From contig JBQTGY010000041.1 in the NCBI GenBank assembly GCA_052390415.1, positions 1 through 64,000 on the forward strand: a stretch of DNA of 64,000 bases. The letters run 5' to 3'. A program made the translations under genes and the position numbers. Under the pieces are notes generated by a model, which was not told where the DNA came from, searched no databases, and saw only the letters and a program-made list of their open reading frames with translations. Source of the DNA: JANNWF01 sp052390415. GTDB taxonomy: Bacteria > Pseudomonadota > Gammaproteobacteria > Xanthomonadales > Xanthomonadaceae. Below, piece after piece: positions 7,834 to 16,224 of the stretch. Positions within the stretch are counted from its first letter, which is position 1. Each line of letters opens with the position of its first letter.

Positions 7834-9167
7834 GTGGCCTCGCTGATGGGGCGCACGCCTGCCAACAGGCGGCGATGCGGTTCACGCAGGACAACCGCAG
7901 GTCGCGCCGCACGCACTCGCTCGACCGCTGCCTCCACGTCTGCCGCACGCCCGCTGCGCAGCAGCCACGCGGCGACGGTCAGCGCGCTGCGCGAATAGCC
8001 CAAGGCACAGCAGACCAGCACCGAATCACCTTCGCGACGCGCATGCTCGATGGCATTCACAGCCGCGGTCAGGGTCGTTGCATCCGCAGCCACCAGATCG
8101 AGCATGGGATACGCTGCGACATGCCCGTCGCGCGCCGCCGGCAGCTCCGCGCAGACGTCGATCACGGGTTGACTCTGCGGTGATCGCGCCGCGTCTGCCA
8201 GCCGGCCGATCCACACCCCATCGGCCACTTCGACTGCGCAGGTCAGCGTTCGCGTCCAAACCCAGGCGTTGAAACGCGCCGCCAATAGATAGGGCGCGTA
8301 CAACCAGCGCGCGGCGTGACTGAGCTGACCATCCGCCTGTTTCTGAAAGCCCGCCGCCCCGATCCACGCGTAGTTGAGCGCCACCAGCAACAAGGCCACC
8401 GCTGGCCACAACAACCAGAGTGCGGCAGCACTCGTCGTCACTGCAACCGCGGCAAACACCATGGCACCGCTGAAGTACAAACCCGCCAAACGCCAGCGCG
8501 CCGGGTCGCGCGCCAACCGTGCCGCGCGCCACGGCGTCGCCACCTGCATCGGCCACAACCATGCACACAAAAACCCGGCCAGCACGCCGGTGGGAATATC
8601 GATGAAATGATGCTGAAAGGTGGTCAACACCGAGCCACCAATCAGCACGGCCCAAAGGTGCAACATCCAGCGCCAGCCCGCGCTGATATGCGCGCCGAAG
8701 CGCAGCCATAGCAACACCAGCAAGACGATGTGCAGTGACGGTGCCTGATTGAAGGGCTGATCGAAGGCACCCAAGGCATCGAACATCAGCCCGAACACAC
8801 CGTCGACGTCAGGCTTGACGAAGCTGAAACGCAAAGGCCACAGCACGAAGCAAGTCACCGCGATGGCTTGCGCGGTCAGCAGTCGTAACGCGTGCCGATC
8901 CAGCTCGTGGCGATCACGGCAGATGTAAAGCGAGATTGCATAAAACGCGTCAATCGACCAATACGGCAGGATGGTCCACGCCCAGAACGGAATCTGCTGC
9001 TCCCAGGCAAAGACAATGCTGCCGACGTCACTGCGCGCCGCGGCCAGGTCATTGGCCCAACCGTAAGTGAGGAAAAACAGCGGCCCCAGCAAAAGTAACC
9101 ACGCCGTCGCGCGTCGCCACGGCCGCCTGTGGTGAGCGAGCGCCTCGTGATTGATGGTTGAACTCAC
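7830..9167 (-). CDS. PAP2 / dual-specificity phosphatase fusion (YnbD-like)
   Basis: A 445-residue membrane protein with two phosphatase modules. The N-terminal ~300 residues are a polytopic PAP2-type lipid phosphatase core with NQAPSLHIVL and HHFIDIPTGV, carrying the conserved motif histidines. The C-terminal ~140 residues are a cytoplasmic dual-specificity phosphatase with a Cx5R loop, CCALGYSRSALTVAAWL. The residue just before the catalytic Cys is Cys rather than the usual His. This architecture matches E. coli YnbD. The start is GTG at 9167, overlapping the previous stop (GTGA). It probably dephosphorylates a lipid phosphate made in this operon. Confidence 0.88.
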   Translation of the reverse strand: MSSTINHEALAHHRRPWRRATAWLLLLGPLFFLTYGWANDLAAARSDVGSIVFAWEQQIPFWAWTILPYWSIDAFYAISLYICRDRHELDRHALRLLTAQAIAVTCFVLWPLRFSFVKPDVDGVFGLMFDALGAFDQPFNQAPSLHIVLLVLLWLRFGAHISAGWRWMLHLWAVLIGGSVLTTFQHHFIDIPTGVLAGFLCAWLWPMQVATPWRAARLARDPARWRLAGLYFSGAMVFAAVAVTTSAAALWLLWPAVALLLVALNYAWIGAAGFQKQADGQLSHAARWLYAPYLLAARFNAWVWTRTLTCAVEVADGVWIGRLADAARSPQSQPVIDVCAELPAARDGHVAAYPMLDLVAADATTLTAAVNAIEHARREGDSVLVCCALGYSRSALTVAAWLLRSGRAADVEAAVERVRAARPAVVLREPHRRLLAGVRPISEAT

Positions 9168-11581
9168 GCCTCGATCCGCTCCGCCATCGACACCGTGAAG
9201 ATGCCCCAGCGGTCGATGCGTTGGCTCACTTTGCGAAAGCCAGCTGCTGCGACCAATTGATCCATCTCGGCCTGGCTGCGCCGACGCATCACCCAGGCCT
9301 GGCCTTGCCGATGACTGGTCAGCGCACGGGCGATGAACTCCAGTTGCGGATGCCAGGGTTGGCCGGTGTACAGCAGCAGCCCGCCGACTGGCATCGCCGC
9401 CGCCAGTCCCTCCAATGAGCGGCGCACCATGGTGTTGTCGGCAAACAATTCGTACAGGCCAGAGACCACCGCAATGGTTGGCTTCGGGTCCAACACCGCC
9501 AACGATTCGCGGTCGAAGGCATCACCCAATTCGAAGCGGGCGATGTCCTGCGCTTGCGTGTCTTGGATCAGCGCGTTTCCGCGCTCGACGTTGAGCGCAC
9601 TGTAATCACGCAGCAGGATCGCATCGGCACGCATCTCCCCTTGCCCCAGCGCTTCAAGCACGTAACGACCATGGCCGGCGGCGATGTCGACCACGCGCAC
9701 TGGCTGCCCAGCACTGCGATGACGCGTGGCGGCTTCGCGAAGCAATTGCTGCAGATGCAAACGCCGCACCCGGATGCCGCGCCAGCCGATGGCATCCAGA
9801 TAGTTGCGGTCGATCATCCGCCCCAGTGGTCCCTTGCCTTCGGACTGATCGCGGTAGACATAGTCGAGCGTGCTGCCGGAATCGAAGCCCGTGTCCAGGC
9901 CCAGGCGAATGCCGCTCGACAACAAGCCACCAAAGCGCAGGCCAGCGCGGATGCCGCGCCAGCGCAAGTCCTCTAATGTGAGTGGCTCGGTCGGCCACGC
10001 CAGCCGCTCGGCTTCGGCGAAACTCGGTCCATGCCGATGTGAATCGAGCAGGTCAGGTGCTTGAACAGGTGTCTCAAAACGCTCGATCAGGAAACGCCGC
10101 AGCTCCGTCACCGCGATGGCGCGATCACGCTCGCCCAGCGTGTCGTGGAAGAAGCCCGCCAGCAGATGGCGCTCCTTGATGGTGCTGCCGAGGTTTTCGT
10201 AGAAACGATCCTGCGGCTTGCGATGGACGACAAAATCCGCGCCCGACACCAGTAGTTGGGTCGGCACATGGATGGCCTGCGCATCGGCGACGATGCGGTC
10301 GGCGGCTTCATAAAGTCCAAGCAACACGCGCACCGAAATCGGCCGCGTGATGAGAGGGTCGTCGCGATAACTTTGCGCGCGTTGTGGGTCGTGCGTCAGC
10401 CATTGCGGCTTGACGTAACTGTTGACGAAGAAATTGCCGCGCAGTTTTTGCAGCAAGCTCAGACCAGGTCGCGCGAACGGCACATACAGCTTGACCTTGA
10501 AGGCTGGCGAGGCCAAGGACAGGGCGCGAATCGGCGCGGCGTAGTCGTGTACCCAGGTCGCCGCCACCACCGCGCCTACGCTTTGCGCAACCACAGCGAT
10601 ATCGCTGATGGCGAAGCCATGCTGGCGACCGATGTGGGCGATGAAGCTATCGAGATCGCGTACCAAAGCCTCGAAGCCGGGGGCGTCGCCACGCTCGCCA
10701 GGGGAGCGCCCGTTGCCGCGTGCGTCCCAGGCAAACAGATCAAAATCTGGAAGTGCCAACTCGTCCGCCAAATGCGCGACGCGGCCGGAGTGTTCATGAC
10801 CACGATGCAGCAGCACTACCGCGCCGCGCGATGACGTTACTTCGGCTGGCCAGTGGCGATAAAACAATGACGCGTCATCGAAGCTGGCGAAATTCAGAGA
10901 CTGTTGCGTTCGCACTGAACACTCCTGCGGGGACATTGCCATCGGTAGCAACGATTCGGATGCCGTCAGCGGTGGTTCGGCTTGCTGCAGAGCGGCCCGC
11001 ACGCGGCGAAAGCAGGTCAACGCGCAGAGCAGGCAGATGAGCACCAAAACCAGGTCGACGCTGGTCGCGCCGATCCAGCCGCACGCCAACAGCAAACCAA
11101 GCAAGCCGATCACAAAAGCGCGGTCGCTCTTGCCCATCGGCCCGTCGTAACGCCGCTCTGCGCCGATGTTTACGCCCAGCACGCCGCAGAACTCGGACAA
11201 CGCCGCCAGCCAGATCAGCAGCCAGAGGAGCCACGCAGTCACTCCGGCAACGGCCAGCAAACTCAGATACAGCGCCGCATCGGCAATCACATCGCCGATC
11301 TCGTTGAGGCAGCCACCCAGGCGCGTCTGTTGGTTGTACTCGCGCGCCAACATGCCATCGATGGCATTCAAGGCCATGCGCAGGAACAGCCACAGCGGCA
11401 GCAGCGCGAACAACCACGGTTGCGACGACGCCATCCACCCAACCAGCGCCGCGATCAGCAACGAGATTCCGAGTGCCGCCAGCGTCACCTGGTTGGCGCT
11501 GACGCCCACCGAATGCAGCGCGTGCACGCATGGCCGCAGCAGATCCTGAAAGCGGCTCTTGAATGCGTAGATGGATGCCAA
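9164..11581 (-). CDS. YnbA-YnbC-like fusion: CDP-alcohol phosphotransferase + hydrolase + methyltransferase-like
   Basis: An 805-residue three-domain protein. Residues 1-200 are a membrane CDP-alcohol phosphatidyltransferase with DGMLAREYNQQTRLGG then NEIGD; the third motif aspartate is Asn94. Residues ~225-505 are an alpha/beta hydrolase with nucleophile Ser334 in VVAQSVGAVVA, and probable Asp449 (VSGADF) and His479. Residues ~585-800 are a class I SAM-methyltransferase-like fold (VVDIAAGHGRYVLEAL). In E. coli, YnbA and YnbC are separate proteins and YnbC already joins the last two domains. The start is TTG at 11581, backed by GGAG seven bases upstream and by similarity of the N-terminus to YnbA. 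It is the first gene of the operon. Confidence 0.9.
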   Translation of the reverse strand: MASIYAFKSRFQDLLRPCVHALHSVGVSANQVTLAALGISLLIAALVGWMASSQPWLFALLPLWLFLRMALNAIDGMLAREYNQQTRLGGCLNEIGDVIADAALYLSLLAVAGVTAWLLWLLIWLAALSEFCGVLGVNIGAERRYDGPMGKSDRAFVIGLLGLLLACGWIGATSVDLVLVLICLLCALTCFRRVRAALQQAEPPLTASESLLPMAMSPQECSVRTQQSLNFASFDDASLFYRHWPAEVTSSRGAVVLLHRGHEHSGRVAHLADELALPDFDLFAWDARGNGRSPGERGDAPGFEALVRDLDSFIAHIGRQHGFAISDIAVVAQSVGAVVAATWVHDYAAPIRALSLASPAFKVKLYVPFARPGLSLLQKLRGNFFVNSYVKPQWLTHDPQRAQSYRDDPLITRPISVRVLLGLYEAADRIVADAQAIHVPTQLLVSGADFVVHRKPQDRFYENLGSTIKERHLLAGFFHDTLGERDRAIAVTELRRFLIERFETPVQAPDLLDSHRHGPSFAEAERLAWPTEPLTLEDLRWRGIRAGLRFGGLLSSGIRLGLDTGFDSGSTLDYVYRDQSEGKGPLGRMIDRNYLDAIGWRGIRVRRLHLQQLLREAATRHRSAGQPVRVVDIAAGHGRYVLEALGQGEMRADAILLRDYSALNVERGNALIQDTQAQDIARFELGDAFDRESLAVLDPKPTIAVVSGLYELFADNTMVRRSLEGLAAAMPVGGLLLYTGQPWHPQLEFIARALTSHRQGQAWVMRRRSQAEMDQLVAAAGFRKVSQRIDRWGIFTVSMAERIEA

Positions 11582-11597
11582 GCGTTAGCTCCTCAGG

Positions 11598-11993
11598 TCA
11601 GCTGGTCAGCGGATCCATCGCATCGAGGCCGAGACTCTCGGCTACCAGCGCCACATTCTCGTCGTGGGTAACCACGCCGATGCCCGCGCCCAGCAACGCG
11701 CAAGTGGCAAGGTGGATCGCATCGAGTGATTTGACGTGCGCTTCAATCGCCGCCGCGAAGCGCAGGATGCCGTCATCAATGCTGACCAAGTTGATTCTGT
11801 CCAGCAAAGGGCGCGCCATTGATACGTCCAGCCCTTCTCGGCGTAACACGCGTGTCAATTCAAGATGCAGTAGCGTCGACGAAAAGACTTCATCACCCGC
11901 CTGACTCGTCGCATCCAGCCAGCGCCGCGCCCGCGTGTCACCTCCCGGTAGTATCGCGTGCAGAGCGACCGAGGCGTCCATGTACCAGCGCAT
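11598..11993 (-). CDS. PIN-domain toxin (VapC-like)
   Basis: A 131-residue PIN-domain ribonuclease, the toxin of a type II module. The expected acidic active-site residues are present: Asp6 (YMDAS), Glu45 (LHLELTRVL), Asp91 (KSLDAIHLATC) and Asp111 (VVTHDENV). Its ATG shares one base with the antitoxin stop (TGATG), the normal antitoxin-first order. VapC toxins cleave tRNA or rRNA sites; the target here is unknown. It ends 16 bases before the ynb-like operon start on the same strand, so read-through is possible. Confidence 0.88.
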   Translation of the reverse strand: MRWYMDASVALHAILPGGDTRARRWLDATSQAGDEVFSSTLLHLELTRVLRREGLDVSMARPLLDRINLVSIDDGILRFAAAIEAHVKSLDAIHLATCALLGAGIGVVTHDENVALVAESLGLDAMDPLTS

Positions 11994-12265
11994 CAGCGGT
12001 CGCCACGCGACTCAGCGAACAGTGCATCTACCCTTGAAGGTGTGTAGCGGGCTTCGGCCACGGACCAAGGCGCAGGCTGCGGCTGGGCCGGCGTGATGCG
12101 ACCCTCGGCTCGCAGACGGACGACCGGATCGCTGCCACTATCGAACACTTCGATTCGCCAACGCGCAATACCGCGCTCGGTAACGATGACGGGTTGCCCC
12201 ATCGACACGAGGTCGAGAACGTGCGCGGTCTGCTGATTGAGTTCGCGCTTGCTGATCGTCTTCAT
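11993..12265 (-). CDS. Phd/YefM-type antitoxin
   Basis: A 90-residue antitoxin. The N-terminal half (MKTISKRELNQQTAHVLDLV, then GQPVIVTERGIARWRIEVF) is the Phd/YefM DNA-binding fold. The C-terminal half is Pro/Ala-rich and likely disordered until it wraps the toxin. A GGGTGA ribosome-binding site precedes the ATG. As with other such modules, it probably represses its own promoter in the ~270-bp gap upstream (12266-12539), in which I see no further gene. Confidence 0.85.
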   Translation of the reverse strand: MKTISKRELNQQTAHVLDLVSMGQPVIVTERGIARWRIEVFDSGSDPVVRLRAEGRITPAQPQPAPWSVAEARYTPSRVDALFAESRGDR

Positions 12266-12539
12266 TCACCCAGTGTACTACTGTTGTCTGTCAGATTTTT
12301 CCTTGCTGAAACCTCGCTCATCCACGGAACCCGCCAGGGTTCGCCAAACCTCGCGGCGTTAGAGAGTTGCACTCAACTCAAGTCACCTGGTGGACCGTAA
12401 CGGACAAATCGAAAGTAGCTCGCTCGGTCTGGCCGCGCTGGACTTGCTCCTCACACCGCCCATCGCTTTGGCTATTTGCGGAGCGTGGAGCGGCGTCCAT
12501 CACGCCCATCCCGTCGCGATCCCACTGCCGCTTCATCCG

Positions 12540-13157
12540 TTACAGACCACCAGTCGTTGGCGCAGATTCCGCGACGCGTTCGAAACGCATGAACCAGTTT
12601 GACTTCCAGGTTGCGCCGTCATCCAGCGAGAACGCCTGCTCCCAAGTCACCACGTCATTGCTGATGCGGCGCCAGATGCCACGCGCCAGCATCGGCTTGC
12701 CGTCCAGACTGTCGGCGGCTTCAAAAGTTCCTACGCCATCGACGAAGCGGCCGAACTGCGGCATCTGCAGCACCCCCGAGCGCGCCGATACCCAGCTGTC
12801 CGACCAATGCCGTTGTTGCCGATCAAAGGTGCGCATCGCACTGCCGAACGGCGCGCCGTTGGCATCACGCAGCTCTTCCACGCTCACCAAACCGTCGAGC
12901 AAGGTGAAGAACCTCGCTTCGCCGTCGAACTCGCTCCATACCTCTTTCTCGCTCATCGCATCGTTGAGACGACGGTGATGGACTCGCCAGTGACCGGCGA
13001 GAAACGCGAAACCCTCGGCATCGCTGGGAAGGGCGCCCACGGACGGGCTGGTTGCGGCAGAGTTGGACATGGCGGGTGTTCCTGCGAGAAGTAGCGAAAC
13101 GATGACGAAAGCAAGCGACAACTTGCGGGCAAAGGACGTGCGGCGGCGAGGTGGCAT
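12540..13157 (-). CDS. Exported DUF1579-like protein
   Basis: A 205-residue protein starting at the ATG at 13157, preceded by GGAG. A signal peptide (RKLSLAFVIVSLLLAGTPAM) is followed by a ~150-residue beta-rich domain opening with FLAGHWRVHHRRL and containing SEFDGEARFFTLLDG, MRTFDRQQRHWSDSWV and GIWRRISNDVVTWEQAFSLD. This pattern is typical of DUF1579/SRPBCC-like proteins whose substrate is unknown. It lies divergent from a WYL regulator across 86 bases, so that regulator may control it. Confidence 0.75.
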   Translation of the reverse strand: MPPRRRTSFARKLSLAFVIVSLLLAGTPAMSNSAATSPSVGALPSDAEGFAFLAGHWRVHHRRLNDAMSEKEVWSEFDGEARFFTLLDGLVSVEELRDANGAPFGSAMRTFDRQQRHWSDSWVSARSGVLQMPQFGRFVDGVGTFEAADSLDGKPMLARGIWRRISNDVVTWEQAFSLDDGATWKSNWFMRFERVAESAPTTGGL

Positions 13158-13243
13158 GGGCGGGCTCCAATGAGGTGACGTGCGGCCATGCTGCGCGTTC
13201 AATCACGACATCTTGTGGCATGTATTGCTGCTAATCTTCAGGC

Positions 13244-14239
13244 ATGCGCGCCGGTCGCCTGCTATCGATGTTGATGCTCCTGCAAACCCGCGGCCGGCTG
13301 AGCGCGACGGCGCTTGCGGCCGAGCTGGAAGTGTCGGTGCGTACCATCCTGCGTGACATCGACCACCTCTCCGCGGCGGGCGTGCCTGTCTACGCTGAGC
13401 GCGGCCGCGACGGTGGTTTTTGTTTGAGCGCGGGTTGGAGCACCGAACTCACGGGTCTTACCGAAAGCGAAGCGCAGGCCTTGCTGTTGGCTGGATTGCC
13501 CGCCGCAGCGACCGAACTGGGACTAGGTAATGCGGCGGCTTCGGCGCGATTGAAGGTGCTCGCTGCGGTTCCCACGGCGTTGCGCGAAGACGCACAGCGG
13601 GTCGCCTCACGGTTGCACATTGATCCGGTCGACTGGTATCGGGCAGCCGCTACGCCCGAGCATTTGCAATCCGTCGCCCACGCTGTATGGCATCAGCGCG
13701 AACTATCGATTCACTACGAAAGCTGGGCGGGTCGCAAACAGCGAATCATCAAGCCGCTGGGGATGGTGCTGAAGGCTGGCAACTGGTACGTGGTGGCTTC
13801 ACCTGAAGCAACAGGTGCCAAGCAGCGCTGCGACCCGCGCACCTATCGGCTGTCCAACATCCGGCAATTGCAGGAGACCGGACGCAGCTTTCGCTATCCG
13901 CAAGGTTTCCGTCTTGCCGACTGCTGGCGGACGCAGACACGACGCTTCGAGCAGGAAATCCACACCGATACGGCCACGCTTCGCGTAACCGCACGCGGCC
14001 TACACTGGTTGCAGGAAATCAGTAGCCCGGTGTGCGAAGCGGCAGCCCGCAGCGCCACCCCGGATGCGAGCAATCCTGTGTGGCAGCACGTGCGGGTGCC
14101 GATCGAATCCATCGAACACGCCGCGCGTCAATTTCTCGGCCTCGGCGCCGACGCGCAGGTGCTGGCGCCAGAACCACTGCGCGTCCACATGCGCAACGCG
14201 ATTCTCGCGATGGCGGCGACTTACCCAGCCGAACCCTGA
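13244..14239 (+). CDS. YafY-family WYL-domain transcriptional regulator
   Basis: A 331-residue regulator. An N-terminal winged helix-turn-helix (residues ~1-58, with LSATALAAELEVSVRTILRD as recognition region) is followed by a WYL domain (~140-215, IHYESWAGRKQRIIKPLGMV then NWYVVA) and a C-terminal WCX extension (~225-325). WYL proteins bind nucleic-acid or nucleotide ligands and often repress an adjacent gene. The divergent DUF1579-like gene is the obvious candidate. DeoR-type HTH plus WYL is the usual architecture and length of the family. Confidence 0.9.
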   Translation: MRAGRLLSMLMLLQTRGRLSATALAAELEVSVRTILRDIDHLSAAGVPVYAERGRDGGFCLSAGWSTELTGLTESEAQALLLAGLPAAATELGLGNAAASARLKVLAAVPTALREDAQRVASRLHIDPVDWYRAAATPEHLQSVAHAVWHQRELSIHYESWAGRKQRIIKPLGMVLKAGNWYVVASPEATGAKQRCDPRTYRLSNIRQLQETGRSFRYPQGFRLADCWRTQTRRFEQEIHTDTATLRVTARGLHWLQEISSPVCEAAARSATPDASNPVWQHVRVPIESIEHAARQFLGLGADAQVLAPEPLRVHMRNAILAMAATYPAEP

Positions 14240-14252
14240 CGCCGCAACGAAC

Positions 14253-14720
14253 TCAGGCAGATTCAGAATCCGCCACGGCAGGCGCAGCAAACTGGTTGCG
14301 GAACGTGAACGCGGTTGCGGTTGGCCCATTCGCATGCAGGTGATCGAGCCTTTCCTTGGCCTCGAACACGTCAGGCCGGTGCCCTCGTGGTACCCACCAA
14401 AGCACGAACGCACTCTGCGGCAAACGCTCGAACCATTCCTGCTTGCGCCGCAGAATTTCAACGTGCGCGGAGACGTAAACAAACTGCCGCAACGACTCCA
14501 CGTCCTGCCATACCGACAGGTTGACCAGCATGTCGTCACCCAGCGGTCGCAGCGCAGTCGCATCGCCGTCATCCGTCTGCAATCGCCAGATGAATCCGGC
14601 GGAGCGCTCGGCCAGCGCATTGATGCGCTCCAGATTGGCCACGAAATCCGCCATCAGCGGCGACTCCAGCGGCTCGCGCATCTGCGCAACATTCAACTGC
14701 GCCAACTCAAAACTACCCAT
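14253..14720 (-). CDS. DUF3291 protein
   Basis: A 155-residue soluble protein matching the DUF3291 pattern: FELAQLNVAQMREPLESPLM, ERINALAERSAGFIWRLQ, VNLSVWQDVESLRQFVY and FVLWWVPRGHRPDVFEAKER. The fold is a dimeric alpha-beta barrel like antibiotic monooxygenases; the activity is unknown. ATG at 14720 is chosen because the AGGAG site overlaps the alternative GTG at 14726. It is convergent with the WYL regulator, 13 bases away. Confidence 0.85.
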   Translation of the reverse strand: MGSFELAQLNVAQMREPLESPLMADFVANLERINALAERSAGFIWRLQTDDGDATALRPLGDDMLVNLSVWQDVESLRQFVYVSAHVEILRRKQEWFERLPQSAFVLWWVPRGHRPDVFEAKERLDHLHANGPTATAFTFRNQFAAPAVADSESA

Positions 14721-14739
14721 GTTCACTCCTGTTTTCTGA

Positions 14740-16101
14740 CTACGGCAGCAACACCAAGGTAGCCAAACCGAGGAAGGTAAAGAACCCCATCACGTCAGTC
14801 ACCGTAGTCAGGAACACGCTGCTTGCCAGTGCCGGGTCGTAGCCCGCGCGCTTCAACGTGAGCGGCACCAGCACGCCAGCGGCGGCGGCGGAGAGCAGGT
14901 TGAGGGTGAGCGCGGCGGCGATGACCGCAGACAGTTTGAGGTCGCCAAACCACAACCACACCACCACGCCCAGCAACAACCCCAGCGCGATGCCATTCAG
15001 ACCTGCCACCCGCAGTTCTTTCCACAGCAGCACGCCGGCGTTGGATGCGCTGACCTGACCCAAGGCCAAGCCGCGCACCATCAAGGCCAAGACCTGGCTG
15101 CCGGCGTTGCCGCCCATGCCCGCAACAATCGGCATCAATACCGCCAGGGCGACCAATTGTTCGATGGTGTCGGCAAAGCGGCCGACCACGCTGGCGGCGA
15201 GGAATGCCGTGCCCAGATTGATCGCAAGCCAGACCACCCGCCGACGGGTGGCGCGCCAGACCGGGCTGAACATGTCCTCGTCTTCATTCAAGCCGGCCGC
15301 ACCCAAGGCCTGGTGCTCGGCTTGCTCGCGAATGATGTCGACCACGTCATCGACGGTGATGCGACCGAGCAGGATGTTGTTGTCGTCGACGACCGGCGCG
15401 CTGATCCAGTCGTGATCGGTGAACTGGCGCGCGACCTCGTTGTCGTGCTCGTGCACGTTGATCGCCGGTTGTTCGTCATCCAGCAATTGATTGATCGGCG
15501 TGCCGGCTTCGTGGGTGAGCAGGGCAGACAACGACACCCGCCCCAGATACTGATGACGCCGGCTGACCACGAACAGGTAGTCGGTGTGATCGGGCAGCTC
15601 GCCGCGCAGGCGCAGATAGCGCAACACCACGTCGACGCTGACATCCGCACGCACGGTCACCACGTCGGGATTCATCAGACGACCGGCCGAGTCTTCCGGA
15701 TACGAAAGCACCTGTTCGAGGCGCTCGCGATTCTCGCGGTCCATCGACTTCAGCACTTCCGCGATGACTTGATCCGGCAGGTCTTCGACCAGATCGGCCA
15801 GGTCATCGATATCGAGATCTTCGACCGCGGCGACCAGTTCGTCGGGGTCCATTTCCGCGATCAGACTCTCGCGGACTTCTTCGCCGACGTGGACCAACAC
15901 TTCGCCATCGTCTTCCGAATCGACCAAGCCCCAGACGATGGCGCGTTTGCCCGATGGAAGCGATTCCAGCAGGTTGCCGATCTCGGCCGGGGACAGGGTA
16001 TTGACCAGCCGCCGCACCGGCCCCAGACGGCCGGAGTCGAGCGCCTGCGAGAGCAGTTTCAGTTGGCGCGCGGCTTTATCGTGGCGGGTGATGTCGGCCA
16101 T
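14740..16101 (-). CDS. mgtE: Magnesium transporter MgtE
   Basis: A 453-residue Mg2+ channel. It has an N-terminal helical superhelical domain (~1-130, with LSPAEIGNLLESLPSGKR and acidic stretches), two CBS domains (~135-260, including APVVDDNNILLGRITVDDVV) that sense Mg2+, a plug helix and five C-terminal membrane helices (MPIVAGMGGNAGSQVLALMV is the pore-lining signature). In xanthomonads mgtE commonly follows ptsI; here a methyltransferase and two oxygenase genes separate them. No M-box-like leader is evident in the ~120 bases upstream. Confidence 0.95.
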   Translation of the reverse strand: MADITRHDKAARQLKLLSQALDSGRLGPVRRLVNTLSPAEIGNLLESLPSGKRAIVWGLVDSEDDGEVLVHVGEEVRESLIAEMDPDELVAAVEDLDIDDLADLVEDLPDQVIAEVLKSMDRENRERLEQVLSYPEDSAGRLMNPDVVTVRADVSVDVVLRYLRLRGELPDHTDYLFVVSRRHQYLGRVSLSALLTHEAGTPINQLLDDEQPAINVHEHDNEVARQFTDHDWISAPVVDDNNILLGRITVDDVVDIIREQAEHQALGAAGLNEDEDMFSPVWRATRRRVVWLAINLGTAFLAASVVGRFADTIEQLVALAVLMPIVAGMGGNAGSQVLALMVRGLALGQVSASNAGVLLWKELRVAGLNGIALGLLLGVVVWLWFGDLKLSAVIAAALTLNLLSAAAAGVLVPLTLKRAGYDPALASSVFLTTVTDVMGFFTFLGLATLVLLP

Positions 16102-16224
16102 GCGCGGGGGTCCGGAAGCGAATCCCCATTATCGGCGTTCGCACAAGGCGGGCGCTAGCGCGTTGGACGCCATCGGTTGCAATCGCTAGGCTTGGCGGCT
16201 GTATTGAAGGCCAGACGCGACCGC

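Noticed and set aside
10939..10942. Separate ynbA and ynbC genes with a start near residue 214
   Set aside because: The frame is continuous through the junction, with no stop and no evident ribosome-binding site; a fused product is the simpler reading.
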